From: an uncultured Pelagibacteraceae bacterium
GTDB taxonomy: Bacteria > Pseudomonadota > Alphaproteobacteria > Pelagibacterales > Pelagibacteraceae
Length of the DNA: 64,000 nt
Assembly: GCA_902585415.1 (NCBI GenBank)
Contig: CACIDN010000002.1
Coordinates: 1 to 64,000 of the forward strand
Direction of reading: 5' to 3'
The notes beneath the pieces were generated by a model. It worked only from the letters and a program-made list of their open reading frames with translations, searched no databases and was not told the origin of the DNA. Below are positions 47,504 through 57,819 of this stretch, piece by piece. The position numbers and the translations under genes were made by a program. The stretch's first letter is position 1. Each line of letters starts with the position of its first letter.

Positions 47504-48835
47504 ATGACGATTTTTGCACTATCCTCAGCACCAGGACAATCAGGGGTGGCTGTAATTAGAATATCAGGCCCAGAAACAGGTAATATTATCAAATTAATTA
47601 CAAATAAAGATTTACCGCCTCCTAGAAAAGCGAAGCTCCTAAAAATAAACAATATCAACAATTCTAGCTTAATAGATGAGGGTATAATTTTATGGTTTCC
47701 TGCTCCAAATAGCTACACAGGCGAGGATATGGCAGAACTTCATGTTCATGGAAGCAGAGGTGTAATTACAGAAATACAAAACAACCTTTTGAGTACAAAA
47801 AAATGTAGAATGGCAGAGGCAGGAGAGTTTACTAAGATAGCCTTCGTTAACGGTAAAATAAACTTATTAAAAGCAGAAGCAATTGGGGATTTAATAGCTG
47901 CAGAAACACAAATTCAGATTGACCAAGCTCAAAGTATTATAAAAGGAAAAAGTTTTTTAAAATTTCAAGATATTAGAAAAAAAATTATTAAAATTTTAGG
48001 GACTATGGAAGCTAAAATTGACTTTCCAGAAGAAGATATCCCTGAAAATGTGACTGAAAATATAAAAAATGAAGTCGAAAATATAGAAATAGAAATAAAA
48101 AAAATTCTTGATGATAATAAAGTTGGTGAGAAAATTAGGACTGGTTTTAAAATTGCTATTGTCGGTCCACCAAATTCAGGGAAATCAAGTTTAATGAATT
48201 ACTTTTCGAAAAGAGATGTTTCAATTGTTTCCGAAATAGCTGGTACAACTAGGGATGTTTTAGAAACTCATTTAAACTTTGATGGATATCCAGTTATAAT
48301 TTCAGATACTGCAGGTATAAGGGCATCAAAAGATACAATAGAGAAAGAAGGTATAAAATTAGCTTTTAAAAAAGCAGAGGAGGCAGACCTAAGAATAGTA
48401 ATAATAGAGCCAAAAAGTGTTGAATTCTTTGGTTTTTTGAATGATTTATTCGATAAAAGCTCTCTTTTATTGGTTAATAAAACAGATCTATACGATTTTA
48501 AAGTTCCGGAGCAATTAAAAAAATATAATCCTTTTTCTATTTCTGTTCTTAAAGAAACGAACATTGATAAAGTAATATCAGAAATTAAATTTATTTTAAA
48601 AAAATCTTTATATACAAGTACAGATGTTTTTATTACAAGAGAACGCCAAAGGATTGATCTAAATAATTGTATTATTTCTTTACAAGATTTCAAAAATAAA
48701 AATATAAACGAAGAATTCGATAAAGCCACTGAGGACTTAAGAGTTGCTGTAAGAACTTTGGGTAAGGTTATTGGAAAAGTTGATGTAGAGGAGATTTTAT
48801 CTAGTATTTTCAATGATTTCTGCATAGGCAAATAA
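47504..48835 (+). CDS. mnmE: tRNA uridine-5-carboxymethylaminomethyl GTPase MnmE (TrmE)
   Basis: MnmE with MnmG modifies U34 of tRNAs reading two-family codons. The 443-residue protein has an N-terminal formyl-THF-binding domain (FALSSAPGQSGVAVIRISGP), a GTPase domain (GPPNSGKSSLMNYF, then SEIAGTTRDVLETHLN and the DTAGIR switch) inserted in a helical domain, and ends in FCIGK, the family's catalytic Cys motif. mnmG is the next gene. Confidence 0.97.
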   Translation: MTIFALSSAPGQSGVAVIRISGPETGNIIKLITNKDLPPPRKAKLLKINNINNSSLIDEGIILWFPAPNSYTGEDMAELHVHGSRGVITEIQNNLLSTKKCRMAEAGEFTKIAFVNGKINLLKAEAIGDLIAAETQIQIDQAQSIIKGKSFLKFQDIRKKIIKILGTMEAKIDFPEEDIPENVTENIKNEVENIEIEIKKILDDNKVGEKIRTGFKIAIVGPPNSGKSSLMNYFSKRDVSIVSEIAGTTRDVLETHLNFDGYPVIISDTAGIRASKDTIEKEGIKLAFKKAEEADLRIVIIEPKSVEFFGFLNDLFDKSSLLLVNKTDLYDFKVPEQLKKYNPFSISVLKETNIDKVISEIKFILKKSLYTSTDVFITRERQRIDLNNCIISLQDFKNKNINEEFDKATEDLRVAVRTLGKVIGKVDVEEILSSIFNDFCIGK

Positions 48836-48930
48836 ACCGCTATTTACCTATCTTATTAGCTTATTTTACAATTAATTAATAAAATTTAAGATAGTCTTGT
48901 AAAAAAAGATTTCAAATATAAATTCAAATA

Positions 48931-50802
48931 ATGGAAAAGAATAAGCAGTATGACGTTATAGTAATTGGTGGAGGTCACGCAGGCTGTGAAGCTGCAGCTG
49001 CTTCTGCAAGATTGGGGGTAAATACCGCTCTATTTACGAATGATAAATCGTCTATTGGTGAGATGTCTTGTAACCCAGCAATAGGAGGTTTAGGTAAAGG
49101 TCATTTAGTTAGGGAAATAGATGCCTTAGATGGTGTTATGGGAGATGTGGCTGATAAATCTGGTATTCAATTCAAGCTATTAAACAGAAGTAGAGGACCA
49201 GCTGTTAGAGGACCTCGAACTCAAAGTGACAGATCACTATATAAGAAGTATATGCAAGAAAAACTCGCAAACTACTGTAATTTAAGTATTTTTTCTGACT
49301 CTGTAATTGGCTTTATATTTCATAAAAATAGTATAAACGGTATATTAACTTCTTCTGGAAAAGAAATTCACTCTAAGAAGGTAATACTTACAACAGGCAC
49401 TTTTTTGAATGGAATGATACATATTGGTGATAAAAGAACCCCTGCAGGTAGATATAATGAAAAGCCTACTATTGGTTTAAGTGAACAGTTACAAAAATAT
49501 AATTTTAAAATTGGAAGGTTAAAAACAGGGACACCACCTAGGTTAGATGGACGTACTATTAATTACTCAAATTTAGAAGAACAACATCCAGATGATGAAG
49601 TATCTTTTTTCTCTTTCTTTACAAAAAAAAATATCAATAAACAAATTAGTTGCGGAATTACTTACACCAACGAAAAGGTTCATGATTTGATTTCTAAAAA
49701 TATTAAACAAAGTGCAATGTATTCGGGAAGCATTAAGGGAGTAGGACCAAGGTACTGTCCTTCCATAGAGGATAAAATCTATAAATTTAAGGATAAGACT
49801 AGGCATCAAATCTTTCTGGAACCCGAAGGGCTTGAAGATAACACAGTCTATCCCAACGGAATTTCAACATCACTACCAGCTGACCTTCAACAAGTAATAT
49901 GTAATAATATCAATGGTTTAGAAGATGTCAAAATATTACGGCCAGGATACGCAATAGAATATGATTATGTTGATCCAAGGGAACTTTTTTTAACACTAGA
50001 AACGAAGAAAATAAAAAATTTTTACTTCGCTGGTCAAATTAATGGTACAACAGGTTATGAAGAAGCTGCGGCTCAAGGACTAATAGCTGGAGCAAATGCT
50101 GCTTTATCAATCAAGAGTAAAGAACCATTAGTTCTAGATAGGTCCCAGGCATATATTGGCGTAATGATAGATGATTTAGTTACCAAAGGAGTTGCTGAAC
50201 CTTACAGGATGTTCACTTCAAGAGCTGAATACAGATTATCCTTAAGATGTGATAATGCTGACTTAAGGCTCACACCTGTTGGAATTAAGCTCGGTCTAGT
50301 TAAATCAGAGAGGAAGAAATTATTTGAGGATAAATCAACAAAATTGCATAATTTAAATAAACAAATGGATGAATTGATGATATCACCGTCTGAAGTAGAA
50401 AAATATGGAGTGAAAATTGCAAAAGATGGAGTTTATAGGTCAGCAAACTCTGTTTTAGCTCAAAAAGGTGTAAAATTTAACAAAATCAGGGATATTTGGC
50501 CTGAAATAGGTGATTATAGCAATGAAATTGTGGAGCAGGTTGAAATAAACGCCCACTATAAAGGCTATATGAAGAAACAAAAGGCCGATATTTTAGCTTT
50601 TAAAAGAGACGAGAGCCTTAAAATACCATCTGATATTAACTATGATAGTTTTTCAGGGCTTTCTAATGAAGTTAAGTCTAAATTTAAGCAAATTAGGCCA
50701 AAAACAATGGGTCAGGCTTTAAGAATTGATGGAATTACCCCTGCAGCTGTATTTATTCTATTGTCACATCTAAAAAGAAAGTCTATTAAGCATATAGCTT
50801 GA
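48931..50802 (+). CDS. mnmG: tRNA uridine-5-carboxymethylaminomethyl modification enzyme MnmG (GidA)
   Basis: MnmG is the FAD-dependent partner of MnmE. The 623-residue protein shows the Rossmann [69 protein letters not shown] (catalytic Cys) and [16 protein letters not shown]. The length is normal. Its stop codon overlaps the TTG start of rsmG. Upstream gap 48836-48930 holds an 8-bp inverted repeat but no recognisable motif. Confidence 0.97.
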   Translation: MEKNKQYDVIVIGGGHAGCEAAAASARLGVNTALFTNDKSSIGEMSCNPAIGGLGKGHLVREIDALDGVMGDVADKSGIQFKLLNRSRGPAVRGPRTQSDRSLYKKYMQEKLANYCNLSIFSDSVIGFIFHKNSINGILTSSGKEIHSKKVILTTGTFLNGMIHIGDKRTPAGRYNEKPTIGLSEQLQKYNFKIGRLKTGTPPRLDGRTINYSNLEEQHPDDEVSFFSFFTKKNINKQISCGITYTNEKVHDLISKNIKQSAMYSGSIKGVGPRYCPSIEDKIYKFKDKTRHQIFLEPEGLEDNTVYPNGISTSLPADLQQVICNNINGLEDVKILRPGYAIEYDYVDPRELFLTLETKKIKNFYFAGQINGTTGYEEAAAQGLIAGANAALSIKSKEPLVLDRSQAYIGVMIDDLVTKGVAEPYRMFTSRAEYRLSLRCDNADLRLTPVGIKLGLVKSERKKLFEDKSTKLHNLNKQMDELMISPSEVEKYGVKIAKDGVYRSANSVLAQKGVKFNKIRDIWPEIGDYSNEIVEQVEINAHYKGYMKKQKADILAFKRDESLKIPSDINYDSFSGLSNEVKSKFKQIRPKTMGQALRIDGITPAAVFILLSHLKRKSIKHIA

Positions 50803-51434
50803 TCGAATCAAATCTAAAAAAATATTCTCAATTAGAAACATTAAACGTTTCACGTGAAACATTTCCTGTATTAGAGGAATTTAGATCGTTGTTAATTGAT
50901 GAAAACAAGAAAATTAACTTAATAAGCAAGTCTACAGAGAAAGAGTCTATCAAAAGACATATAATTGATTCAGCACAAATTGCTGATATTATTGATAAAA
51001 ATGCTAAATCATGCATGGATTTGGGGTCAGGATCGGGACTTCCAGGTATTGTTTTAGCTATAATATTTAAGAAAAAAGGTTCAATGATAAAATTCGACCT
51101 TTATGAAAAAAGTTTTAGGAAAAGTAAATTCTTAAAAAGGGTTGTTAAACATTTTGATCTAAATGCAGAGGTGAAACAAAAGAATGTTTACGATGAAAAA
51201 TATATTGAGGCAGACATAGTAGTAGCTAGAGCATTTAAACCACTCCAAATTATTTTAGAATTAGTTGATAAAAATTTTGTCCACTTTAACAAACTAATAC
51301 TATTTTTAGGTAAAAGTGGAAAGGAAAATGTAAAAAAATGCCAAAAAACATGGAAGATTGATTATGAAGTTTCAAAAAGTTTGACGGACGATAAATCTAT
51401 AATAATAAAAATCAATAATTTAAAAAAGAAATGA
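50799..51434 (+). CDS. rsmG: 16S rRNA (guanine-527-N7)-methyltransferase RsmG (GidB)
   Basis: RsmG methylates G527 of 16S rRNA. The 211-residue protein starts with TTG at the mnmG stop; it has [35 protein letters not shown] (SAM loop) near residue 69 and [12 protein letters not shown]. Residues NVSRETF near position 17 are specified by an embedded parS site, a known constraint on alphaproteobacterial rsmG. It overlaps parA by 4 bp. Confidence 0.94.
   Translation: MIESNLKKYSQLETLNVSRETFPVLEEFRSLLIDENKKINLISKSTEKESIKRHIIDSAQIADIIDKNAKSCMDLGSGSGLPGIVLAIIFKKKGSMIKFDLYEKSFRKSKFLKRVVKHFDLNAEVKQKNVYDEKYIEADIVVARAFKPLQIILELVDKNFVHFNKLILFLGKSGKENVKKCQKTWKIDYEVSKSLTDDKSIIIKINNLKKK
50846..50861. promoter_or_regulatory. 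parS centromere-like site (ParB binding)
   Basis: The 16-mer CGTTTCACGTGAAACA matches the bacterial parS consensus TGTTTCACGTGAAACA at 15 of 16 positions, and its central 14 bp are a perfect palindrome. It lies inside the rsmG coding region about 0.6 kb upstream of parA. parS sites mark the origin-proximal region bound by ParB. Proximity to parA-parB makes function very likely. Confidence 0.93.
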
Positions 51435-52231
51435 AAGAAAAAATAATATCAGTAATAAATCAAAAGGGTGGGGTCGGAAAAACAACAACCGTAATTAATT
51501 TAGCTGCCGGTCTTTCATTAAATAAAAAAAAAATCTTAATAATAGATCTAGATCCTCAAGGAAATGCCACTACAGGTCTAGGATTATCTAATTTAGAACA
51601 AACACATAATTCAATCTATCAAGTGTTAAGTGGTACAAAAAAAATTGAAGAGTCAATTTCTAAAACAAAATATAATAATCTTGATATAGTCACTTCTAAC
51701 GTAGATTTGTCAGGACTTGAAGTTGAAACAGCAGATGATGGTCGTAGAGCTTATATTTTGAAGGAGAAATTAACCGCAAATTTAAACAATTCTAGAGGTT
51801 CCTACGATTATGTGCTTATAGACTGCCCACCGTCCCTTAGCTTATTGACCGTAATGGCACTAGTGGCCTCACATTCTCTTTTGGTACCACTACAAACAGA
51901 ATTTTTCGCTTTAGAGGGCATAACACAATTGATCAAAACTATTGACAGGATCAAAGCAGGTTTAAATCCTGACCTATCGATAAGAGGGATACTTCTCACG
52001 ATGTATGACAAAAGAAATAAGCTTTCAGGAGAGGTTGAGGCAGAAGCAAGAAATTATTTTAAGGAGAAGGTTTATAAAAATGTTGTGCCTAGGAATGTAA
52101 GATTGTCAGAGGCCCCTTCGCATGGAATGCCAGTAATATTTTATGACAAAACTTGTCCTGGTAGTAAGTCATATCTAAATTTTATGGAGGAATTTTTGGC
52201 ACAAGAAGAGAGTTTTGTAACAGCAGCATGA
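51431..52231 (+). CDS. parA: Chromosome-partitioning ATPase ParA
   Basis: ParA is a deviant-Walker ATPase that moves ParB-bound origins. The 266-residue protein has ISVINQKGGVGKTTTVINLAAGL at the start (signature Lys present), IIDLDPQGNATTGLG, DYVLIDCPPSLSLLTVMALVA and SEAPSHGMPVI. It overlaps both rsmG and parB by 4 bp. The chromosomal type is supported by the rsmG neighbour and parS. Confidence 0.96.
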   Translation: MKEKIISVINQKGGVGKTTTVINLAAGLSLNKKKILIIDLDPQGNATTGLGLSNLEQTHNSIYQVLSGTKKIEESISKTKYNNLDIVTSNVDLSGLEVETADDGRRAYILKEKLTANLNNSRGSYDYVLIDCPPSLSLLTVMALVASHSLLVPLQTEFFALEGITQLIKTIDRIKAGLNPDLSIRGILLTMYDKRNKLSGEVEAEARNYFKEKVYKNVVPRNVRLSEAPSHGMPVIFYDKTCPGSKSYLNFMEEFLAQEESFVTAA

Positions 52232-53070
52232 TTAGTTTTAAAAGCAAAAAAGGTTTGGGCAGAGGATTGTCTTCTTTAATAGGAGAAGGAAAAATCTCCT
52301 CAAACACAAAAGCTAACATAAGTGAATTAAAAAGAAATAAATACCAACCAAGAAAAAAATTTGATGAGGCAAGGTTAGATGAATTAACAGACTCTATTAA
52401 ATCTAGAGGTATTATTCAGCCAATAATAGTAAGAAATTCAGATAGTGATAGTAAATATGAAATAATAGCAGGAGAGAGAAGATGGCTTGCAGCTCAAAAA
52501 GCAGGTTTACATGAAGTTCCAATTGTAGTTATAGATGTCGATGATAAAAAGGCATTAGAATTTGGAATTGTTGAAAATGTACAAAGACATGACTTAAATG
52601 CTATCGAGGAGGCTGAGGGATATAAGAGACTGATTGATGAATTTTCATATGACCAGGAACAAGTTGCCAAATTTATTGGGAAGAGCAGAAGTCATATCAC
52701 CAACTCATTAAGATTATTAAGTCTTCCAGACCAAGTTATTGAGTTTTTAAAAGAAAGTAAGTTATCCCCTGGTCATGCTAAAATTTTAGTTGGCTTAGAA
52801 AACTGTTTATCAGTATCAAAAAAGATTATCTCAAAAAAATTGTCAGTAAGACAAACCGAAAATTTAGTAAGAGTTTACAAAACACCTAGCAAGAAACTTT
52901 CTCGGAATAAAGACCCTAATATTAGGCAATTAGAGTTAAATTTAATGGATAAGTTGGGGATAGAAGTAATTATTAAAAATACAAAAATGAATAAAGGATC
53001 TATTTCATTTAATTATAAAGACTTAGATCAATTAAGCAGAATTATTGAGACAATTAAAAAGAATTATTAG
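52228..53070 (+). CDS. parB: Chromosome-partitioning protein ParB
   Basis: ParB binds parS and spreads as a CTP-dependent clamp. The 280-residue protein has KKGLGRGLSSLIGEG at the start, then LKRNKYQPRKKFDEARLDEL (box I), AGERRWLAAQKAGL (CTP-binding box II), ENVQRHDLNAIEEAEGYKRL and the QVAKFIGKSRSHITNSLRLL helix-turn-helix. The C-terminal dimerisation region is present. It converges on holA with 17 bp overlap. Confidence 0.96.
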   Translation: MISFKSKKGLGRGLSSLIGEGKISSNTKANISELKRNKYQPRKKFDEARLDELTDSIKSRGIIQPIIVRNSDSDSKYEIIAGERRWLAAQKAGLHEVPIVVIDVDDKKALEFGIVENVQRHDLNAIEEAEGYKRLIDEFSYDQEQVAKFIGKSRSHITNSLRLLSLPDQVIEFLKESKLSPGHAKILVGLENCLSVSKKIISKKLSVRQTENLVRVYKTPSKKLSRNKDPNIRQLELNLMDKLGIEVIIKNTKMNKGSISFNYKDLDQLSRIIETIKKNY

Positions 53071-54049
53071 GTTTTATATTGATTATTTCATATATAAAGT
53101 CTTTTAATAAAATTACACTTAATGAATTGTTTTTTTTAATCATTATCTCTAAAGAGTTTATTTTAGATATTATTTCTTGTATTTTATCGTACTTCCATAC
53201 TTGAATTTGTTTCTTAATTATTGGTTTGTCTTTCCAAAATATTGGCGGTTTGTGTTCCTGAATCGCACTATCGATATTTTCACCATTATTTATTTTATGT
53301 AATATAGATAAAATTCTTTTAGATTTTTGTAGAAAAATTCTTAAAATTAAAAAAGCATCTTCCTGTGAATAATTAGATTCATTTAAAATACTACAAGTTT
53401 TCTGTGAATTTTTTGCTAAAGATGAGTCAACCAATTCTGTCGCTGTGAAATTTTCAGATAAATTTGTTAGTGTATATATCTCTTTTAAAGATATACTTTT
53501 TTTATCAACTATATAATTAGAAATTTTATTTAATTCTAATTTTAGGTAACCCCTGTCTCCATTACATCTACTTACCAATAAATTTATAGTTTCTTGAGAT
53601 ATGTTAATCTTATTTTTTAAAAAAAAATCTCTAGCAATTTTTATTAACGATTGGTATTCGTCTTTATAAGTTGGAATTATTACAAATTCCTTTGATTTTT
53701 CAAAAAAATTTCTTAGTTTTGATTTTTTCTCTAAAATCCCAGTATCAATAATAATCACATCATCTATTATATGGTCAATTATTTCAAAAATAATTTCTGA
53801 TATTCTTTCAGTACATCTATTAATTGTAATAATTTTTTTATCATCAAACAATGAATGATTTTTTATTAAATTTGTAAATCCCTCAAAGTCTTTAGTGATT
53901 TCATTTTCGTCGTAATTTATTTCTTTCCCTTGAAATTGTTTTACAATTTCAGTTCTTATTTCTTTTTTTAAACCATCATTTTCGCCATAAATTAAAAAAA
54001 TTTTATTATCTAAACTAACTTTTTTTAATTCAAAAGATTTTATTATCAT
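53054..54049 (-). CDS. holA: DNA polymerase III delta subunit
   Basis: HolA opens the sliding clamp in the clamp loader. The 331-residue protein follows the HolA course: KIFLIYGENDGLKKEIRTEIV, then an acidic stretch, NINSLLVSRCNGDRGYLKLELNK-type segment near residue 180 (LLVSRCNGDRGYLKLELNK) and a C-terminal helical domain. Conservation is modest; the lptE-holA order downstream of leuS is the usual one. It overlaps lptE by 1 bp. Confidence 0.88.
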   Translation of the reverse strand: MIIKSFELKKVSLDNKIFLIYGENDGLKKEIRTEIVKQFQGKEINYDENEITKDFEGFTNLIKNHSLFDDKKIITINRCTERISEIIFEIIDHIIDDVIIIDTGILEKKSKLRNFFEKSKEFVIIPTYKDEYQSLIKIARDFFLKNKINISQETINLLVSRCNGDRGYLKLELNKISNYIVDKKSISLKEIYTLTNLSENFTATELVDSSLAKNSQKTCSILNESNYSQEDAFLILRIFLQKSKRILSILHKINNGENIDSAIQEHKPPIFWKDKPIIKKQIQVWKYDKIQEIISKINSLEIMIKKNNSLSVILLKDFIYEIINIKPNNSF

Positions 54050-54501
54050 CAGATATTTATCAAAAATGCTTGTATTTTTTGGGATATTTTATCAGTTAAA
54101 TTAAAGCCTATTGTCTTTTCATATTGTCTCATATTGAATTTGTTATCTTGAACATTATATTCAAAACTCTCAGTGAATTTTTTTTCGGAAATTAATTGAT
54201 CATTGACGTCATTTATAATAAGGACAACTATAATGGTTAATCTGTTTTTTGAAGGATTTCCCTTTGTATCTTTAAGTATTACAGAAATATTTTCCTTTAA
54301 AACTAAATTGATTTTCAAACTTTTTGGTGCATTTTCATTAGAGATTGCTCTTATACTATTTTCCAAATAATTTGTAAGTCTATTATTATTGTCTTTATCC
54401 AGACTGATTAATTTATAATTGCTACCCTTTGAAGAATAAATTGGTGTAAAACCACAACTGTTTAATATTAAAAAAATAATAATTAATACTGTAACTCTCA
54501 T
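54049..54501 (-). CDS. lptE: LPS-assembly lipoprotein LptE
   Basis: LptE is an outer-membrane lipoprotein that plugs LptD during LPS insertion. The 150-residue precursor has a signal peptide with lipobox LNSCG (Cys near residue 16) followed by GFTPIYSS, the usual start of the mature protein. The rest is poorly conserved, as in all LptE. Position between leuS and holA is diagnostic. Confidence 0.85.
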   Translation of the reverse strand: MRVTVLIIIFLILNSCGFTPIYSSKGSNYKLISLDKDNNNRLTNYLENSIRAISNENAPKSLKINLVLKENISVILKDTKGNPSKNRLTIIVVLIINDVNDQLISEKKFTESFEYNVQDNKFNMRQYEKTIGFNLTDKISQKIQAFLINI

Positions 54502-57041
54502 TTTATTATAAAATTTATAAGTTTGTTTTTAACAATTATATGTTTTAAAATTTTTTTATCATCTAAAATATTACTGATCTTTTTATCTTTTTTTACATTT
54601 TGTAATACAACATCATCACCTAAATCTTTCTCCATTTTCATGAGAGATTTCTTTTTACCATTTATCTGAATTACGACATTTATAAATTTGTCTTTTAAAT
54701 ATTTTGGATCTGCAATTGGCCAACTTAATTTTATACTTTTGTCTATCTCTGACATAGCCTCCATTACAATATGTGGTATCACAGGCATTATTAAAGTTAA
54801 AATTTTTATGTAATTTTCTTTTAATGTTTCGGCAGAATAATTTTTATCAATTTCTTTATTTAAAAAATTATATGTTTCATAAATATTTGCTATAATGACG
54901 TTGTAATTAAATTTTTCTAAATTGAATGAAATTTTTTGTATTAATCTGTTTGTATAAATAATTAGATCATCGCCATCTGATATTTTATTATTATGTTTAA
55001 TTTTGTCTAATATCTTTTGATGAAGTAACCAAAATTTTTGAATAAACTTATAAGATGCTACCATTCCTTGTTCTGACCATTGTATATCTTTTTCTGGTGG
55101 GCTATCTGATAGAATAAATAATCTTACGGCGTCAGCTCCATAGTTATTAATTATATATTCTGGATCAACAACATTCTTTTTTGATTTGGACATTGACTCC
55201 GATGATCCAACTGTAACTCTCTCTGTCTTATTTTTAATATTAAAAAAATTTTTGCCATCATCGGAAAAAACTTCACTTGGACTTAGCCAATTATTTTTAG
55301 AATCCTTATATGTTTCATGACAAACCATACCTTGTGTAAACAAACCCTCAAACGGTTCATTAGAAATAAAGTTTTTGTTTTGATGCCCCAAAGCCATCAT
55401 AAAAAATCTAGAGTATAATAAATGAAGTATCGCATGTTCAACACCACCGATGTATTGATCTACGGGCATCCAATATTCTATTTCATTAAAATTGTAACCA
55501 TATTCTGTATTAGATGGAGAGCAGAAACGAAGATAATACCAAGAAGAATCGACAAACGTGTCCAAGGTATCCGTCTCTAAATTGTATTCTTTACCCTTGA
55601 TAGATATTTTTTTCCAATCCGTTTGATGATCTAGGGGATTACCCTTAGTGTTTAAGTTAATATTTTCTGGCAATCTAATTGGCAGTTGTTCTTTTGGAAC
55701 TTCAATAATATTACCTTTCTCGTCATATGCGATAGGGATCGGACATCCCCAATATCTTTGTCTTGATATACCCCAGTCTTTGAGCCTGAAATTGATTTGT
55801 CTTTTACCAAGTTTCTCTTTTTCAATTTTTTCGATCGCCTTAGAGATAGCGTCACCAGGTGTTTTCAAACCATTCAAAAAAGAAGAATTTATAATTAACC
55901 CATCTCCAACATAAGCTTCTTCTTTAACCTCAAAATTATCTGTTTCTTTTAAAGGCTTAACGACAGTTTTTATTTTTAAATTATATTTTTTTGCAAAATC
56001 AAAATCTCTTTGATCATGACCAGGGCAACCAAATACTGCTCCAAATCCATAATCCATTAGAACAAAATTAGCAAAATATACTGGAACTTTAATATTTTTA
56101 TCAAAAGGATTAATCGCTTGTAATTTTGTCTTAAAACCAATTTTTTCAGCTTGAGCAATAGACTCCTCAGTTGTGCCCGTTTTAGAACAGTTTTCTCTAA
56201 ATTTTTTAAAATTTATATCTTGCTCGTAAAATTTTGATATAGGGTGATCTACTGAAAGAGCTAAAAATGACATACCGTAAAGGGTATCCGGTCTAGTTGT
56301 AAAACACTTTAAATTATCGATTGATAAGTCACCTTCAATTTTAAAGTTTATCTCACAACCATAGGATTTTCCAATCCAGTTTTTTTGCATAACTTTAACT
56401 TTATTTGGCCAATTATTCAATTGATCTAAACCACTAAGTAATTCATTTGAAAATCTTGAAATTCTGAAAAACCACTGGCTAAGTTTTTTTCTCTCCACTT
56501 GTACACCTGATCTCCATCCCTTACCATCTATGACTTGTTCGTTTGCTAAAACAGTTTGCTCAACTGGATCCCAATTAACATAGTTTTCTTTTTTGTATAT
56601 TAATCCTTTTTTATAAAGCTCTAAAAAGAATAGTTGTTGGTGTTTATAATAATCTGGAGAGCAAGTTGAAATTTCCCGGTCCCAATCAATAGACAAGCCT
56701 AATCTTTTTAATTGGGATTTCATCACAGCAATATTTTTTTCAGTCCATTTTTTTGGATCTAAGTTATTTTCTTTTGCGGCATTTTCTGCTGGCATACCAA
56801 AGGAGTCCCAGCCCATTGGATGTAGTACATTAAAGTTCTGGAGTTTTTTGAACCTAGCTAGAACATCACCAATAGTATAGTTTCTGACATGCCCCATGTG
56901 GATTTTTCCCGATGGGTATGGAAACATTTCTAGACAATAGAATTTTTTTTTGTTCTTATTTAATTCTGTTTTAAAAGATTTTTGTTTTAGCCAATACTTT
57001 TGCCATTTTTCCTCAACAACTTTAAAATTATATCTTTCCAC
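54498..57041 (-). CDS. leuS: Leucyl-tRNA synthetase
   Basis: LeuS charges tRNA-Leu. The 847-residue class I enzyme has [21 protein letters not shown] (HIGH motif as HMGH) near residue 47, an editing domain ([13 protein letters not shown]), and the WGCPIPI and [13 protein letters not shown] elements. The KMSKS loop reads SMSKSKKNV; the catalytically key second Lys is present but the first is Ser. It overlaps lptE by 4 bp and has a typical C-terminal domain. Confidence 0.96.
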   Translation of the reverse strand: MERYNFKVVEEKWQKYWLKQKSFKTELNKNKKKFYCLEMFPYPSGKIHMGHVRNYTIGDVLARFKKLQNFNVLHPMGWDSFGMPAENAAKENNLDPKKWTEKNIAVMKSQLKRLGLSIDWDREISTCSPDYYKHQQLFFLELYKKGLIYKKENYVNWDPVEQTVLANEQVIDGKGWRSGVQVERKKLSQWFFRISRFSNELLSGLDQLNNWPNKVKVMQKNWIGKSYGCEINFKIEGDLSIDNLKCFTTRPDTLYGMSFLALSVDHPISKFYEQDINFKKFRENCSKTGTTEESIAQAEKIGFKTKLQAINPFDKNIKVPVYFANFVLMDYGFGAVFGCPGHDQRDFDFAKKYNLKIKTVVKPLKETDNFEVKEEAYVGDGLIINSSFLNGLKTPGDAISKAIEKIEKEKLGKRQINFRLKDWGISRQRYWGCPIPIAYDEKGNIIEVPKEQLPIRLPENINLNTKGNPLDHQTDWKKISIKGKEYNLETDTLDTFVDSSWYYLRFCSPSNTEYGYNFNEIEYWMPVDQYIGGVEHAILHLLYSRFFMMALGHQNKNFISNEPFEGLFTQGMVCHETYKDSKNNWLSPSEVFSDDGKNFFNIKNKTERVTVGSSESMSKSKKNVVDPEYIINNYGADAVRLFILSDSPPEKDIQWSEQGMVASYKFIQKFWLLHQKILDKIKHNNKISDGDDLIIYTNRLIQKISFNLEKFNYNVIIANIYETYNFLNKEIDKNYSAETLKENYIKILTLIMPVIPHIVMEAMSEIDKSIKLSWPIADPKYLKDKFINVVIQINGKKKSLMKMEKDLGDDVVLQNVKKDKKISNILDDKKILKHIIVKNKLINFIIK

Positions 57042-57062
57042 AAAACTTTTTTTAAAATCAAA

Positions 57063-57638
57063 TTACTTTTTTTTCCCTGCGTCTATTGTCTTGCCCTTTT
57101 TTTTACCTATTGTTTCAAAATATTTTTGCTCTGACTGTTTTTCTAGTAGAACTGCTTTTTTTAAAATAGCAAGTTTAATTTCTGTTTCTAATTTAGACTC
57201 AACCTTATTAGTGTCACATTTACCATTACTACAAATTTTTTCAAAAATTGTTACATCAACAGCATCGGCCCTTATTTCATTTGTTAAAAATCTGAGAGTG
57301 ATCTTAAGATCTCTCGAAGTATCTTCGGAGTTATTTTCTGCAGAAAACCAATCGGTTATTATGATACCGCCTGAGTAACTTGCATTTGTTAAAGGAACAA
57401 AATCTAATATTTCTACCGAAGCTCTCCACAAATTATTCGAAGAGGCAAAATCAAAATCTCCACCTTTCTTTGGACCACCAAATCTTATACCTCTACCTTC
57501 CTGAACATTCCTTTTAGCTCGTTCCTCAACGTTTACTGGAACGTCTTTTACGTCTGCTCTTCTATAAATTCCACATGAGCTTAGTATTGAGACAATTATT
57601 AAAGATATAAGTACAAAAGTTAATTTATTTTTAATCAT
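57063..57638 (-). CDS. DUF3576 lipoprotein
   Basis: The 191-residue protein has a signal peptide with lipobox LSSCG (Cys near residue 22), then RRADVKDVPVNVEERAKRN and an LWRASVEILDFVPLTNASYSGGIIITDW stretch, which is the DUF3576 hallmark. A Lys-rich C-terminus ends it. It is encoded immediately before leuS in many Alphaproteobacteria. It probably resides in the outer membrane; the function is unknown. Confidence 0.88.
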   Translation of the reverse strand: MIKNKLTFVLISLIIVSILSSCGIYRRADVKDVPVNVEERAKRNVQEGRGIRFGGPKKGGDFDFASSNNLWRASVEILDFVPLTNASYSGGIIITDWFSAENNSEDTSRDLKITLRFLTNEIRADAVDVTIFEKICSNGKCDTNKVESKLETEIKLAILKKAVLLEKQSEQKYFETIGKKKGKTIDAGKKK

Positions 57639-57701
57639 ATTGATCTTTTTGTTATAATTTCATGAAATAAAGCAAAATCCCACAAAATCCAGCGATTTTA
57701 T

Positions 57702-57819
57702 TGTGACTTTTTTATCACATATATGCAAATAATAGGTAATTTTATGCAATTATTACACTTAAAAGACCGTAATTTGTTAAAAAATCCATATTCATATGAA
57801 TATAAACAAAGGAGTAATT
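57702..57819 (+). promoter_or_regulatory. Porin leader with repeated elements, 16-bp palindrome and strong RBS
   Basis: The 181-bp gap before the porin holds two copies of TATGCAA, at 57722 and 57743, exactly 21 bp (two helical turns) apart, an inverted pair TGTGA/TCACA at 57702-57719 with 8-bp spacing, a perfect palindrome ATATTCATATGAATAT at 57788-57803, and AAAGGAG at 57808-57814, 5 bp before the ATG. The palindrome ends 4 bp before the ribosome-binding site, so it may be an operator or fold in the mRNA. No regulator is identified. Confidence 0.5.

Noticed and set aside
48268-48831. 187-codon minus-strand ORF inside mnmE
   Set aside because: It is antisense to the GTPase and C-terminal domains of MnmE; its sequence shows no independent motif.
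48848-48894. Inverted repeat CTATCTTA...TAAGATAG between mnmE and mnmG as a terminator
   Set aside because: The stem is AT-rich with a 31-nt loop and no T-run after it; expected by chance in this composition.
57702-57719. TGTGA-N8-TCACA as a CRP site upstream of the porin
   Set aside because: CRP sites need 6 bp between the arms; here there are 8. Kept only as an element of the leader.
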